Under the pieces are notes generated by a model. It searched no databases, was not told the origin of the DNA, and saw only the letters and a program-made list of their open reading frames with translations. From contig NZ_BMYZ01000001.1 of the NCBI RefSeq assembly GCF_014652535.1, positions 1,302,001-1,366,000 on the forward strand: DNA of 64,000 bases, written 5' to 3'. Source of the stretch: Cellvibrio zantedeschiae. GTDB lineage: Bacteria > Pseudomonadota > Gammaproteobacteria > Pseudomonadales > Cellvibrionaceae. Numbering within the stretch: the stretch's first letter is position 1; each line of letters begins with the position of its first letter. Positions 1 to 9,177 of this stretch are shown piece by piece. A program made the position numbers and the translations under genes.

Positions 1-792
1 CTCACTGGCGAGTCTATCGGTGTAAATCCAGCCCCGGCTTTTGCTATCTAACCCGCGTGCGGCATCGGCAACGCGATGGCGAGCCAGTTGTGCGAGGAGG
101 TAATGGTGGTTACGTACGGCCAAGTCCACCTTTTGCTGGCCATGTACCAATTCCAGCTGGGTGCTTTCTTCGTCCAGGCTGAGGTTGAAGATAAATTCCA
201 TATCGCTGAGCTGATGCATGGGGAATGCATGGACTTCTGTAGGGCCATAAACCTGTGCACGCATCAACTGCCAGTGTTGGCTGCCCAGCTGAACCAAACC
301 GCCATCTTCGACGGGATGGGTGTGGTGCTCCTGGTCAGCGGTCAGGGTTTCCAATTGCCACTGCTGGCTCTGCTCATCGAAATAAACGGCAAGCTCCGGG
401 GTAATGGCGTCGGGCAATAAATGGTAGCGCGAGAGGTAAATCGGCTGGGGCGTGACGCCAGCGGGAGTGTCCAGCGGCCAAAGCATGTCGGCTGGTGCCG
501 AAAGATCGCTGATTTTGAATGCCGGATCGGCGAGTTCCGCAAAATGCAGTTCGTCATTCAGGTTGAGCGTTACGGATTCGTTGGCCGACAGTTTTACATC
601 ATTCACCCAAGTGCCGTTAAGCCCCAGGTTTTTTATTCGCCACTCTTTGCCGCTCCATTCAATCGCAGCGTGAAGTTTGGAGATGTAAGGTTTGTTAATT
701 TGGGTATCAACCGAGTTCGCAAGGCGGCCAAAGGTATGATGCGGCGCGAGTGCAATGTAGGTTTGGTGAGCGGTATCGAAAATATAAGCCAT
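1..792 (-). CDS. FHA-domain protein, partial (C-terminus beyond window start)
   Basis: The minus strand is open from an ATG at 792 to base 1 with no stop, so at least 264 residues are encoded and the C-terminus lies outside the window. The N-terminus is a forkhead-associated (phosphothreonine-binding) domain: GR at residues 22-23, SKLHA at 38-42 and the N-G-x-x-V-N pattern at 59-64 are its signature loops. A second beta-rich segment follows. The last visible part, roughly residues 195-264, is helical and resembles a winged-helix region; that reading is tentative. The gene diverges from the AAA+ gene at 1030, and the 237-bp gap holds a long inverted repeat. FHA proteins often act in Ser/Thr-kinase signalling or type VI secretion control, but no such genes are visible here. 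Confidence 0.75.
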   Translation of the reverse strand, partial: MAYIFDTAHQTYIALAPHHTFGRLANSVDTQINKPYISKLHAAIEWSGKEWRIKNLGLNGTWVNDVKLSANESVTLNLNDELHFAELADPAFKISDLSAPADMLWPLDTPAGVTPQPIYLSRYHLLPDAITPELAVYFDEQSQQWQLETLTADQEHHTHPVEDGGLVQLGSQHWQLMRAQVYGPTEVHAFPMHQLSDMEFIFNLSLDEESTQLELVHGQQKVDLAVRNHHYLLAQLARHRVADAARGLDSKSRGWIYTDRLASE

Positions 793-924
793 AAAATTGT
801 ATACAGGGTTGTATTTGTTGCTTCGTTAATTCCCTGTTTTATCTTCCACTGATGCTCATTGAACCGGCGTGTAATAACGCGTAATGGGCAAGTTATTTAA
901 TAAACCATAGAGTGCCACAGTCAA

Positions 925-1012
925 GACAAGGTTTCACCCGTTTATAGGCGCTTATTGCACGAATGGATGCACGCACCCCCGCAAGTACCTATAAATGGGT
1001 GAAATGCTTGTC
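925..1012. promoter_or_regulatory. Long imperfect inverted repeat in divergent intergenic region
   Basis: The left arm (925-948) and right arm (988-1012) are reverse complements over about 24 bases. They share GACAAG, TTTCACCC and TTTATAGG, with one indel and few mismatches, and are separated by about 39 bases. The repeat lies between the divergent FHA and AAA+ genes and ends about 17 bases before the AAA+ start. It could be a paired operator controlling both promoters, or a stem-loop in a leader RNA. No sigma54 (GG-N10-GC) promoter is obvious next to it. Confidence 0.55.
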
Positions 1013-1029
1013 CCTCTGGAGAAGCACTT

Positions 1030-2247
1030 ATGATCTCATTATTTCAAAATAATAAATCCAACAAACCCGTCGCCAAGGCGGTTTATGCGTTTGATGAACA
1101 ATCGGGCGCGAAATGGGTTCCGCTCAATAAAAGTTTTATCACCCTCGCCAAGATTGTCTTGCAAAGCGCGGCCGAGCGTATGGGCGTAAGTCACATTGCC
1201 GTTACTTTGCGTTGCATTACCCACCAGGGATATCGCCATTTACTGTTGGCGGGTGATGAGCCGGATTCTACTAGCAGTGCGTTGGGTTTGGTTGAAGAAT
1301 TTATTATCTCTAATGATTCAGCTATTGCTCCATCGACTGAGTATTTTAATCATCAAGATACTATTTCTGTTTCCATGGATTATCAGGGGCAACGTTTGGG
1401 TTATTTATTAGCCACTTTGCCTGAAGCAGATTTTATTGAACAGACGATAAAACATTCGCCACGAATTATCGAATCTGAACTTCACATGATAGCGAGTGAG
1501 TTGGGCTCGATTATTACACGCTACCAAACTCGCTACCGCGCTATTTTTATTTACGGTGACCAAAGTTATTGGATTGGCCATAGCGCAGCGCTGCGCCAAA
1601 TTGATAAGCGTATCGAACAACTAAAAGATGCCAGCCAGCCGATTTTAATTCGCGGAAATAAAGGCACGGGCAAAAGTATTGCTGCACGCAGCATACATTG
1701 CTCGCGTCATCAAAGCATTTTGCCTTTTATTGAATCATCTTGTAATGAGTGGCAAGAAGGTGCCGCAGCCAGCATTTTGCAAGCGCTTTATTCTTATGCA
1801 AAAGGTGGAACCTTATATTTGCGCAATGTGGATACCTTATCGCAAAACAATTTTCGAGTATTGCAGCGTTTTTGGGAAACCATCAAAAAGGAACATGCTT
1901 CAAAGGGTGTTACAGAATCTGTAGGTATTATTTTTTCGGTAAGCAGCAAGCAATACACCAACGAATTCGAAATGGTGGCTTGGCTTAAGGAAAATACACT
2001 TGAACTTCAATTGCCGGATTTGGCAGAGCGCAAAGAGGATTTGCGTGATTTGGTGAGTTTTTTTATCAAGGAATACACGCTTTCGGTTGAATTTGATTTT
2101 ACCGAGCATGCGTGGCGTTTGCTTGAATCCTATAACTGGAGGGAAAACGTAGATCAATTAAAACGGGTTATTCAAAAAGTAGCCTTAGTCGCTGAAGAAC
2201 CTTTAATTAGCGTAAGTTTATTGGAGCCATTAATAAAGGATTGGTAG
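1030..2247 (+). CDS. Degenerate sigma54-activator-like AAA+ protein without DNA-binding domain
   Basis: The protein has 405 residues. Residues 1-170 look like a GAF-type sensory region, and about 180-400 resemble the AAA+ core of bacterial enhancer-binding proteins. Walker A is intact (GNKGTGKS, 209-216). The Walker B position reads GGTLYLRNVD (259-268), where the family has GGTLFLDE, so the metal-binding and catalytic acidic pair is replaced by Arg-Asn. The GAFTGA sigma54-contact loop is absent. The sensor II stretch is ENVDQL (372-377) instead of GNVREL, losing the arginine. The protein ends right after the AAA+ lid, with no Fis-type HTH. It may bind ATP but is unlikely to hydrolyse it or remodel sigma54 polymerase in the usual way. 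A GGAG ribosome-binding site precedes the ATG. Confidence 0.8.
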   Translation: MISLFQNNKSNKPVAKAVYAFDEQSGAKWVPLNKSFITLAKIVLQSAAERMGVSHIAVTLRCITHQGYRHLLLAGDEPDSTSSALGLVEEFIISNDSAIAPSTEYFNHQDTISVSMDYQGQRLGYLLATLPEADFIEQTIKHSPRIIESELHMIASELGSIITRYQTRYRAIFIYGDQSYWIGHSAALRQIDKRIEQLKDASQPILIRGNKGTGKSIAARSIHCSRHQSILPFIESSCNEWQEGAAASILQALYSYAKGGTLYLRNVDTLSQNNFRVLQRFWETIKKEHASKGVTESVGIIFSVSSKQYTNEFEMVAWLKENTLELQLPDLAERKEDLRDLVSFFIKEYTLSVEFDFTEHAWRLLESYNWRENVDQLKRVIQKVALVAEEPLISVSLLEPLIKDW

Positions 2248-2255
2248 GAGTATAT

Positions 2256-2290
2256 AAAAACGCCGTGTCAGGATGATGCGGCGTTTTTTT
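2256..2290. terminator. Intrinsic terminator, probably bidirectional
   Basis: The stem AAAAACGCCG (2256-2265) pairs with CGGCGTTTTT (2279-2288) and is followed by a T run. It lies nine bases after the AAA+ gene stop and just beyond the convergent mscS stop, so the A/T-flanked stem can serve both strands. Confidence 0.75.
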
Positions 2291-2299
2291 AGGGACGGT

Positions 2300-3115
2300 T
2301 TATTGCTCTTTTTTGATATTTACAACAGTAGGGAAGGGAATGGTGATTTTGTTTTCATCAAAGGCTAGTTTGATTTTTTCATTAATAGCGAACTTCACCG
2401 CCCAGTAGTCTTCCGCTTTAACCCAGGGGCGCACTACAAAATTAACACTGCTTTGCGCTAATTCACCCACAGCAACTTCGGGCGCGGGATCTTTTAATAC
2501 GCGTTCCTCATCGCTAATGACCTTCAAGATAATGTCTTTTGCAAGACGAATGTCGTCGCCGTAACTCACACCAAAAATCATGTCGATGCGGCGAGTTTTG
2601 CGTGACGAGTAATTGATAATGTTGCTGCTGTAAATTGATCCGTTAGGAATAATCACTTCTTTGTTATCGCCGGTATAAAGCTTGGTAGAAAAAATACCAA
2701 TGGAATCGATAATGCCTGACGTGCCAGCAGTTTCCACAAAATCACCGGCTTTGAACGGACGGAAAATCAGCAGCATAAAACCAGCGGCAAAGTTTTGTAA
2801 CGAGCTTTGCAATGCTAGGCCAATTGCAATACCGGCTGCACCTAGCATGGCAATTAATGAGTTTGTATTTACACCTAGCTTGTCCAGTGCGGCAACTATA
2901 ACCACCACTAGAAGCAGCGCGCGCACTACGGAGCTTAAAAAATCGATAAGAATTTTGTCGAGCTTGGTGTGCGAAAGTAACTTGGCGATAACACCACTAA
3001 TTACTTTTGCGACAAGTTGGCCGATTACGAAAATGGTTAGGGCTACGCCAATTCGCATCATCCAGGGCACAACATGAACGTGAAAAAAATCTACCATTTG
3101 AGTTTCATTAAACAT
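2300..3115 (-). CDS. mscS: Small-conductance mechanosensitive channel, MscS family
   Basis: At 271 residues this is close to the length of E. coli MscS. Three hydrophobic helices occupy roughly residues 15-110. The pore-lining TM3 has the typical Gly/Ala-rich face (AMLGAAGIAIGLALQSSLQN). The beta domain that follows contains GDFVE and the conserved PNG segment (IIPNGSIYSSNIINYS), and an alpha/beta C-terminal domain ends the protein. The channel opens under membrane tension to release solutes on hypo-osmotic shock. It lies 32 bp downstream of rnfE on the same strand with no clear terminator between them, so it may be read from the end of the rnf transcript as well as from its own promoter. Confidence 0.92.
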   Translation of the reverse strand: MFNETQMVDFFHVHVVPWMMRIGVALTIFVIGQLVAKVISGVIAKLLSHTKLDKILIDFLSSVVRALLLVVVIVAALDKLGVNTNSLIAMLGAAGIAIGLALQSSLQNFAAGFMLLIFRPFKAGDFVETAGTSGIIDSIGIFSTKLYTGDNKEVIIPNGSIYSSNIINYSSRKTRRIDMIFGVSYGDDIRLAKDIILKVISDEERVLKDPAPEVAVGELAQSSVNFVVRPWVKAEDYWAVKFAINEKIKLAFDENKITIPFPTVVNIKKEQ

Positions 3116-3147
3116 AAAGTTTTCTCTATCAATATAATCTAGCTGGA

Positions 3148-3888
3148 TTAGGCGATTTGGCCGGTAGTGCGAACACGCTTACCGCCCTTAACAATTTCTT
3201 TGGGGCCTGCTTTTGCGTCAGCGCGCTTCCTTAATTGGGAGTCAATAACATTTTTACCGGCCATTAAAAAGCCTACCACAATAAAAGCGCCCGGCGGCAA
3301 GAGCGCAAGAATCACTCCGGGGTAATTAGCACCTAACACATTAAGTTTCCAATTAAGGGCGGCGTCACCGAACAACAACTGCATGTTGTTAAAAATCATA
3401 CCTGTGCCAAGAAGTTCGCGAATCGCACCTACGCAAACCAGTACCAATGTAAAACCTAGGCCCATCATAAAACCATCTACCGCTGACGGCAGGATTTTAT
3501 TTTTACTGGCAAAGCTTTCTGCTCGCCCAAGCACGGCGCAGTTAGTCACAATCAACGGAATAAAAATGCCAAGGATTTGGTATAGCTCGTAGGTGTAAGC
3601 TTTCATTAATAATTCTATGCAGCTTACGAGCGAAGCAATAATCATCACAAAGGCGGGTAGGCGAATAGTATCGCTAATCTGGTTGCGGATTAATGACACT
3701 GCCGTATTAGATGCGGTGAGTACCATGAGTGTTGCTAAACCTAAACCCAAAGCGTTAACAACGGAAGCGCTCACGGCGAGTAGCGGGCACAGGCCTAATA
3801 CTTGTACCAGGGCCGGGTTATTTTTCCACAAACCTTTTTCAGCTATGTCTTGGTAACTCACCAAGTTTTTATCAGCGTCTTCACTCAT
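3148..3888 (-). CDS. rnfE: Ion-translocating oxidoreductase (Rnf/Rsx) membrane subunit E
   Basis: RnfE is a polytopic inner-membrane subunit of the Rnf complex, which couples electron transfer between ferredoxin and NAD to ion movement; in E. coli the homologous Rsx complex keeps SoxR reduced. The start is placed at the ATG at 3888 because GGAGG lies seven bases upstream and the protein then begins [11 protein letters not shown] longer in-frame extension to 3942 would run deep into rnfG. The family hallmark [17 protein letters not shown], paralogous to RnfA, is near residue 25, and about six hydrophobic helices follow. The start overlaps the rnfG stop by eight bases, indicating translational coupling. 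Confidence 0.93.
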   Translation of the reverse strand: MSEDADKNLVSYQDIAEKGLWKNNPALVQVLGLCPLLAVSASVVNALGLGLATLMVLTASNTAVSLIRNQISDTIRLPAFVMIIASLVSCIELLMKAYTYELYQILGIFIPLIVTNCAVLGRAESFASKNKILPSAVDGFMMGLGFTLVLVCVGAIRELLGTGMIFNNMQLLFGDAALNWKLNVLGANYPGVILALLPPGAFIVVGFLMAGKNVIDSQLRKRADAKAGPKEIVKGGKRVRTTGQIA

Positions 3889-4531
3889 GTTTAGCCTCCA
3901 GCATTGCGCTGTTCTTTTTAAACAGCTCATCGCGATGTGCATCTACAAATTCTAATACTTTGCGAACCTGATTGACTACCGCGCGTGGTGTAATAGTCGC
4001 GCCAGCAAATTGATCAAAGGTGCCGCCGTCTTTTTTAACTTTCCATTGCGAGGCGCTAGGGTTTTGTAGAGATTTTCCATTAAAGTCTAAAATCCATTGG
4101 GCTTTTTTTAATTCTATTTTATCGCCCAGCCCCGGTGTTTCGTGATGATCTAAAATGCGAACACCTGCGATAGTGCCGTCTGCATTGATGCCAACAATCA
4201 TGCGAATGTCCCCGCTGTAACCATCGGGCGCAATTGCAGGAATTATAACGGCAACAGTATTGTCCGCATGGCGAGCCACGTGAATCTCATCAGCACTTTT
4301 TAAACCCAGACCAGCCCAGGCATCTGCTGGAACCTCAATGGTCTCACTTAAAATATCATTGTCGTGACGTGCGCGCGGTACTATTTCAAATAAAGCTTTT
4401 TGTTGTGCTTCACGTTCAGACTTTGCAATGCGCGCTTTTGTAAATTCTGCGGTAAACGCGAGCAATGCCGTTGTTGCCAACGCAAATATGCCAAGCAATA
4501 AACTATTTTTGGTGATGGAGGAGCCAAGCAT
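3881..4531 (-). CDS. rnfG: Rnf complex FMN-binding subunit G
   Basis: This 216-residue protein has one N-terminal membrane anchor (about residues 9-28) and a periplasmic FMN-binding domain. The covalent flavin-attachment motif (S/T)GATxT appears as AGATIT near residue 178; its last Thr is expected to carry FMN by a phosphoester bond. [13 protein letters not shown] is also typical of RnfG. The gene sits between rnfD (one-base gap) and rnfE (overlap) in the canonical order and functions as part of the electron path through the complex. Confidence 0.94.
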   Translation of the reverse strand: MLGSSITKNSLLLGIFALATTALLAFTAEFTKARIAKSEREAQQKALFEIVPRARHDNDILSETIEVPADAWAGLGLKSADEIHVARHADNTVAVIIPAIAPDGYSGDIRMIVGINADGTIAGVRILDHHETPGLGDKIELKKAQWILDFNGKSLQNPSASQWKVKKDGGTFDQFAGATITPRAVVNQVRKVLEFVDAHRDELFKKNSAMLEAKHE

Positions 4532-4532
4532 G

Positions 4533-5597
4533 CTATTTTTCCTCCGAATCTTTTGCGATCACAACTCTGGCTTTTTTATGGCCGTAAGTGCGCGGTGTTG
4601 TGTAGTAGTCAATAAAAGGCGCTGCAAAGTTTAAAAAGAGCACCGCGAAGGCAACACCATCGGGATAACCTTTGCCCCAAACACGAATGACATAAATCAA
4701 AACGCCAATAGCTGCACCATAAATAATTCTGCCCTTTTTACTGACCGCTGAGGTTACCGGATCAGTCACTATAAAAAATGCACCCAACATAGTAGCGCCG
4801 GATAGCAAATGGAAAACGGGTGAGCCACCGCTATGTGAGCTGCCGTTGTCGTAGAAAATTATCGCCATCAATGTCAGGGCAATTAACATTGAAATAGGAG
4901 CGTGCCAGGTAAATATTTTTTTATAAAGCAAAAATAAGCCACCGATTAAGAAGGCAATGTTTACCCATTCCCAACCTGCGCTGGCAAAGTAACCATTTTT
5001 AAACAGGGGTTCTTTTTTGTAGATTTCTTCCAATGCAAAAGCGGAATTTTGTTTCATTACGTCCAACACAGTTGCTGATGCATATCCATCTACTTGCTGA
5101 CCGATAAATATTTTGCCTAGCGCTTCGCTAATGCTTACCGCCTGTGCGCCATCCAATGTGGCGGGTGTCGCCCACTGCGTCATTGGAATAGGGAATGACA
5201 CCAATAAAATAACGTAAGCAACCATCGCAGGATTAAATGGATTTAAACCCATGCCGCCGTAAAGCTGTTTGGCTAAAACTATTGCGCAAAAGCTGCCGGT
5301 GACTACCAACCACCACGGACAGTAAGGGGGGAGTGATACTGCTAACAAAAATGCAGTGACCAAGGCACTGTAGTCGCGCAAGTAAAACCCAATGGGGCGA
5401 CTGCGCAATTTTAAAATAGCTGCCTCAAATCCTAAACAACTTAAGCTGGCGATTATTAAATTTAAAAATACACCCGATCCAAAAAAGTAAGCCAGGGTAA
5501 GAATGCCAGGCACAAGGGCGTAAATTACTAAACGCATTATCTGCGCAGTAGATAAAGGCCCGTGGGTATGGGGTGATGTAATATTTAATAATGCCAT
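4533..5597 (-). CDS. rnfD: Rnf complex membrane subunit D
   Basis: The protein has 354 residues and is strongly hydrophobic with about nine to ten helices, as expected for RnfD/NqrB relatives. The FMN-threonine motif SGATMLGAFF is present near residue 265, followed by the conserved TDPVTSAVS loop. GGMGLNPFNPAMVAY near residue 115 is also diagnostic. The start begins MALLNITSPHTHGP, a typical RnfD N-terminus. It follows rnfC after nine bases, within the rnfABCDGE operon. Confidence 0.95.
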   Translation of the reverse strand: MALLNITSPHTHGPLSTAQIMRLVIYALVPGILTLAYFFGSGVFLNLIIASLSCLGFEAAILKLRSRPIGFYLRDYSALVTAFLLAVSLPPYCPWWLVVTGSFCAIVLAKQLYGGMGLNPFNPAMVAYVILLVSFPIPMTQWATPATLDGAQAVSISEALGKIFIGQQVDGYASATVLDVMKQNSAFALEEIYKKEPLFKNGYFASAGWEWVNIAFLIGGLFLLYKKIFTWHAPISMLIALTLMAIIFYDNGSSHSGGSPVFHLLSGATMLGAFFIVTDPVTSAVSKKGRIIYGAAIGVLIYVIRVWGKGYPDGVAFAVLFLNFAAPFIDYYTTPRTYGHKKARVVIAKDSEEK

Positions 5598-5606
5598 TCT
5601 GATCTT

Positions 5607-7925
5607 CTATAAGAGTTCTTTCAGCTTTTCTTCAATATTAATAACGGCTTTTTTAAAGGCTTCTACATGTGGATCATTTTCTGATTCAGCCCTGGCTAAA
5701 CGTTCTTTGGCTTTTTGCAAACGCGCTTCCATCGTCTTAATTTGATCTGCACGTTTTTCTTCTTCGCTCATATTCGCCAAAGATTCAGCTCTTGCTTTCG
5801 CTTTCTGCATGGCTTGCTCAACTGCTGTTTGTTCTGCTTTATTAGAAGCTTTAGGTTGAGCTTTTTCCAATTCTGCTAGCTCGGCTTTAACATCAGCAAT
5901 TTTTTCCTGCATTTTTACTACGCCGAGCTGTAACGCATTTGCGCTCGGGCTGGCTTCGGCTTTCGCTTGCTCGGCCTTTTCTTGTGCTTTCTGAAGCCGC
6001 GCTTCCAATGCTTCCAGATTTGCTCTCAATTTTTCCGCCGGTGATAAACTTAACTTGGTTTGCGCACGTGCCATAGCTGCCGTTACCAAATCTTCTGTAG
6101 GTTGGCTGTTTGCGGTAGCAAGAAATTCAGAAAGCTTTTTTTCTGCTTCGGCCAGTTTGAGTTCGGTTTGCTTGATGCGCGATTGTTGGCGAACAAGTTG
6201 TTCTTCGGTGATAGGGAATTCAGGATTTTTAGGCACGAGCGGTGCGCGGGCGCTTTCCAAGCTATTTTTGGCGGCACCGACAATTCGCTCAAGCCTGGAT
6301 TTTTGTTCTTCAAAACCGGGTTGCGCTGAATTGGCCTTTGCAACAGCAGTAACTACAGCGGCGACTTGTGGCGCTGCTGCCAATATATTTTCTTCAACCA
6401 CCGGTTCATCGTTCGCTTTGGCTTTTTGTTCCGCTAACTTTTGTTTTACTTCATCAGCGGCTTTTTTTCGCGCTACACGTTTTACTTCTTTCGCGGCTTC
6501 TTCTTTTTCAATACGCGTTTGTCTAAATTCAAAACGTTGACGCGAGCGATCAGCTTTTTCTTTATCTGCAAGCTGTTGGCGAATATTGCCTTTGGCAGCG
6601 CGATAATATTGAACCAGTGGAATTTTACTGGGGCATACATAAGAGCATGCACCGCACTCAATGCAATCGAAGAGATTGTGTGCCTGCAAGCGATCTGTAT
6701 CCTCTGCTTGTGCATACCAAAATAATTGCTGTGGCAACAAACTGGCAGGGCATACTTCTGAACACAACCCACAGCGAATACAAGCTTGTGCTGGAGGTGG
6801 TATAGGCGCTTCTTTTTTTGTGGGAGCAAGTATGCAGTTAGTGGTTTTTATAACCGGCGCGCGCAAATCGTGTAGCGTGAATCCCATCATTGAGCCGCCC
6901 ATAATTACACGCGATGCTTTGGCGGGATTAAAGCCGTGATGTTTCAACACGTAATCTATGGGCGTACCAATTAATACGTCGATATTACGTTGCGTATCAA
7001 GCGATTCGCCAACCACCGTTGTGATGCGTGAGGTTAGTGGCTCACCAAAATGCACCGCCCGCCAAGCGGCTGCTGCGGTGCCTACATTTACGCAGCTTGC
7101 ATTAATATCGGCAGAATGATGTCCATGCGGAATTTCATGGCCCGTAATAATTTGTATTAATTGTTTGGCGCCGCCAGAAGGATATTTAGTTGGCACACCA
7201 ATAATCTCTATTGAGCTACCAGGATTTTTCTCTACGTAATTTTTCAGCGCAGTTTGTAAAGCGGCAATTGCTTTAGGTTTGTTATCTTCAACAGCTATGA
7301 CTAAACGTTTGGGGTTGTGAAGAATATGCGCGAGTAAAAAGCTGCCTGCAATAATGTCATCAGCGCGAGCTTGCATGAGCATATCGTCGGCGGTGATGTA
7401 AGGTTCGCACTCGGCACCATTGATAATTAGGGTATCAATTTTTTGCGTAGATTTAATGTTGAGCTTTACCGACGTGGGAAAGCCAGCGCCGCCTAAACCA
7501 ATAACACCAGCTGCACGAATTTTATCAAGCAATCTTAAAGGATCAAGCGCAGTAAAATCCTCGCACGCTTCAGTGATAAAAGATTCGTGTTTACCATCGG
7601 TAGTAATAGTGATGCATTCGCCGCTCATTCCAGATGGATGAGGCAATACGAAATTATTTATGGCGCTGACAACACCAGAGCTTGATGCGTGCACATTTGC
7701 ACTGAAAGTCCCATCTGCAGCAGCAATGAGTTGGCCTGCCAATACCTTATCACCTATTTGCACAATTGGTTTTGCGGGCGCACCAATGTGTTGGTTGAGT
7801 GGAATAATTAATTGCGGCGGAATTGGCACACTGCCTAAAGGCAATTGCATGGATTGGGTTTTGTTTTCCGGTGGATATATACCGCCAGGAAATTCAAAAA
7901 TTTTAATTACATTACTAACATTCAT
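5607..7925 (-). CDS. rnfC: Rnf complex iron-sulfur/NADH-binding subunit C, with long Ala/Lys/Glu tail
   Basis: RnfC is the peripheral subunit that exchanges electrons with NAD(H). The N-terminal half carries the NuoF-like flavin and NADH region, including GLGGAGFPTSVKL and INGAECEPYI near residues 145-175. Two [4Fe-4S] motifs follow: CIRCGLCSEVCP near 380 and CIECGACSYVCP near 420. From about residue 450 to the end (772) the sequence is low-complexity Ala/Lys/Glu/Gln with heptad character, predicting a long coiled coil; such tails are known in gammaproteobacterial RnfC but vary in length. The start overlaps the rnfB stop in a TAATG junction. Confidence 0.95.
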   Translation of the reverse strand: MNVSNVIKIFEFPGGIYPPENKTQSMQLPLGSVPIPPQLIIPLNQHIGAPAKPIVQIGDKVLAGQLIAAADGTFSANVHASSSGVVSAINNFVLPHPSGMSGECITITTDGKHESFITEACEDFTALDPLRLLDKIRAAGVIGLGGAGFPTSVKLNIKSTQKIDTLIINGAECEPYITADDMLMQARADDIIAGSFLLAHILHNPKRLVIAVEDNKPKAIAALQTALKNYVEKNPGSSIEIIGVPTKYPSGGAKQLIQIITGHEIPHGHHSADINASCVNVGTAAAAWRAVHFGEPLTSRITTVVGESLDTQRNIDVLIGTPIDYVLKHHGFNPAKASRVIMGGSMMGFTLHDLRAPVIKTTNCILAPTKKEAPIPPPAQACIRCGLCSEVCPASLLPQQLFWYAQAEDTDRLQAHNLFDCIECGACSYVCPSKIPLVQYYRAAKGNIRQQLADKEKADRSRQRFEFRQTRIEKEEAAKEVKRVARKKAADEVKQKLAEQKAKANDEPVVEENILAAAPQVAAVVTAVAKANSAQPGFEEQKSRLERIVGAAKNSLESARAPLVPKNPEFPITEEQLVRQQSRIKQTELKLAEAEKKLSEFLATANSQPTEDLVTAAMARAQTKLSLSPAEKLRANLEALEARLQKAQEKAEQAKAEASPSANALQLGVVKMQEKIADVKAELAELEKAQPKASNKAEQTAVEQAMQKAKARAESLANMSEEEKRADQIKTMEARLQKAKERLARAESENDPHVEAFKKAVINIEEKLKELL

Positions 7926-8554
7926 TATGCAGCTTTATCTCCATCTTCGTGGAGTTGATTTTTATCGCTGGCGATTAATTGCACTGGAGTTATAGCTGGT
8001 AAATCCCATGCCCAACTTTTTAAAGAAGTTTCAACCGGGATCATATCAATACAATCTACAGGACATGGCTCAACACACAAATCGCAGCCGGTACATTCAT
8101 CGACAATCACTGTGTGCATTTGCTTGGCAGCACCGAGAATTGCATCAACTGGGCACGCCTGAATACATTTAGTGCAACCTATACATTCATCTTCACGAAT
8201 AAATGCAACTGTTTTTACGGGAGACTCTATGCCGTGTTCTGCATTTAATGGTGGAGCTTCTACGTCCAACAAATCTGCCAGTGCATTAATAGTGCTTTGG
8301 CCACCGGGCGGACATTTGTTGATTGCATCGCCATCGACAATAGCTTGGGCGTAGGGGCGGCAACCGGGATAACCGCATTGCCCGCATTGTGTTTGCGGAA
8401 GTATGGTATCGATTTGGTCGACAATGGGATTGCCTTCAACTTTGTAACGAACTGCCGCAAAACCCAAAATGGCGCCGAACGCGCAGGATAGACTGACGAG
8501 TGCAATCAAGGCGGAGGCAATTGGATTTTGGAAAATGAGTTCGAGCATACACAT
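7925..8554 (-). CDS. rnfB: Rnf complex iron-sulfur subunit B
   Basis: The 209-residue protein has an N-terminal membrane anchor, then the four-Cys Fe-S domain containing CGQCGYPGC (about residue 55) and two ferredoxin-type [4Fe-4S] motifs, [12 protein letters not shown] (about 121) and [12 protein letters not shown] (about 151). RnfB is the likely entry point for ferredoxin electrons. Two in-frame ATGs, at 8554 and 8548, are possible starts and neither has a strong Shine-Dalgarno. It follows rnfA after about 15 bases. Confidence 0.95.
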   Translation of the reverse strand: MCMLELIFQNPIASALIALVSLSCAFGAILGFAAVRYKVEGNPIVDQIDTILPQTQCGQCGYPGCRPYAQAIVDGDAINKCPPGGQSTINALADLLDVEAPPLNAEHGIESPVKTVAFIREDECIGCTKCIQACPVDAILGAAKQMHTVIVDECTGCDLCVEPCPVDCIDMIPVETSLKSWAWDLPAITPVQLIASDKNQLHEDGDKAA

Positions 8555-8569
8555 ATATTCTTCAGTAGC

Positions 8570-9157
8570 TTAGTGTGTTACTAAGCCAGTAAAACCCATA
8601 AACGCTAGCGACATTAAACCCGCGGTAATCATTCCAATGGCGGCGCCTTTAAATGGCAGGGGAACATCTGCGGCTGCGAGGCGTTCCCGCATGGCTGAGA
8701 ATAAAATTAACACAATAGAAAAACCGAGTGCGCCACCAAAGCCATAAAGCGTTGATTCAAAAAAATTGTGGGCCTTTTGAGTGTTTAATAATGCAACGCC
8801 AAGCACTGCGCAGTTAACAGTAATTAAGGGCAAGAAAACCCCGAGTACGCGATACAACAAGGGGCTCGTCTTTTCCATAAACATTTTTACGAATTGTACG
8901 ACGGCGGCGATTACTAAAATAAAAGCGATGGTTCGTAAATAACCTAAATCGAGCGGCGATAAAATCCAATGGTCAACAAGATAAGTGCAGACGGACGCAA
9001 GCGTCATTACAAAAGTCGTTGCGCCGCCCATGCCGATTGCTGATTCGAGTTTGTTGGAAACTCCCATAAACGGACATAAGCCCAGGAATTGCACGAGCAC
9101 AAAATTATTCACAAAAATTGTGCCGAGCAAAATCAGGAAGAAGTCGTTAATGGACAT
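8570..9157 (-). CDS. rnfA: Rnf complex membrane subunit A
   Basis: The chosen ATG at 9157 has AGGTGA just upstream and gives a protein beginning [19 protein letters not shown], matching the usual RnfA N-terminus and length of about 193-195 residues. An in-frame ATG at 9181 would add eight residues but lies inside a palindrome. The family motif [20 protein letters not shown] is near residue 17, and about six transmembrane helices follow. It is the first gene of the rnfABCDGE operon and lies downstream of metG on the same strand. Confidence 0.94.
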   Translation of the reverse strand: MSINDFFLILLGTIFVNNFVLVQFLGLCPFMGVSNKLESAIGMGGATTFVMTLASVCTYLVDHWILSPLDLGYLRTIAFILVIAAVVQFVKMFMEKTSPLLYRVLGVFLPLITVNCAVLGVALLNTQKAHNFFESTLYGFGGALGFSIVLILFSAMRERLAAADVPLPFKGAAIGMITAGLMSLAFMGFTGLVTH

Positions 9158-9177
9158 GGCGTCACCTGGAATGAAGC

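Noticed and set aside
421-852. 143-residue plus-strand ORF opposite the FHA gene
   Set aside because: It lies antisense to the clearly recognisable FHA coding frame and its translation has no domain signal.
1-2247. Type VI secretion locus
   Set aside because: FHA and sigma54-like genes occur in such loci, but no tss gene is visible in the window, so the claim is not supported here.
6055-6540. 161-residue plus-strand ORF within rnfC
   Set aside because: It is an antisense shadow of the low-complexity Ala/Lys region of rnfC, which naturally gives long open frames.
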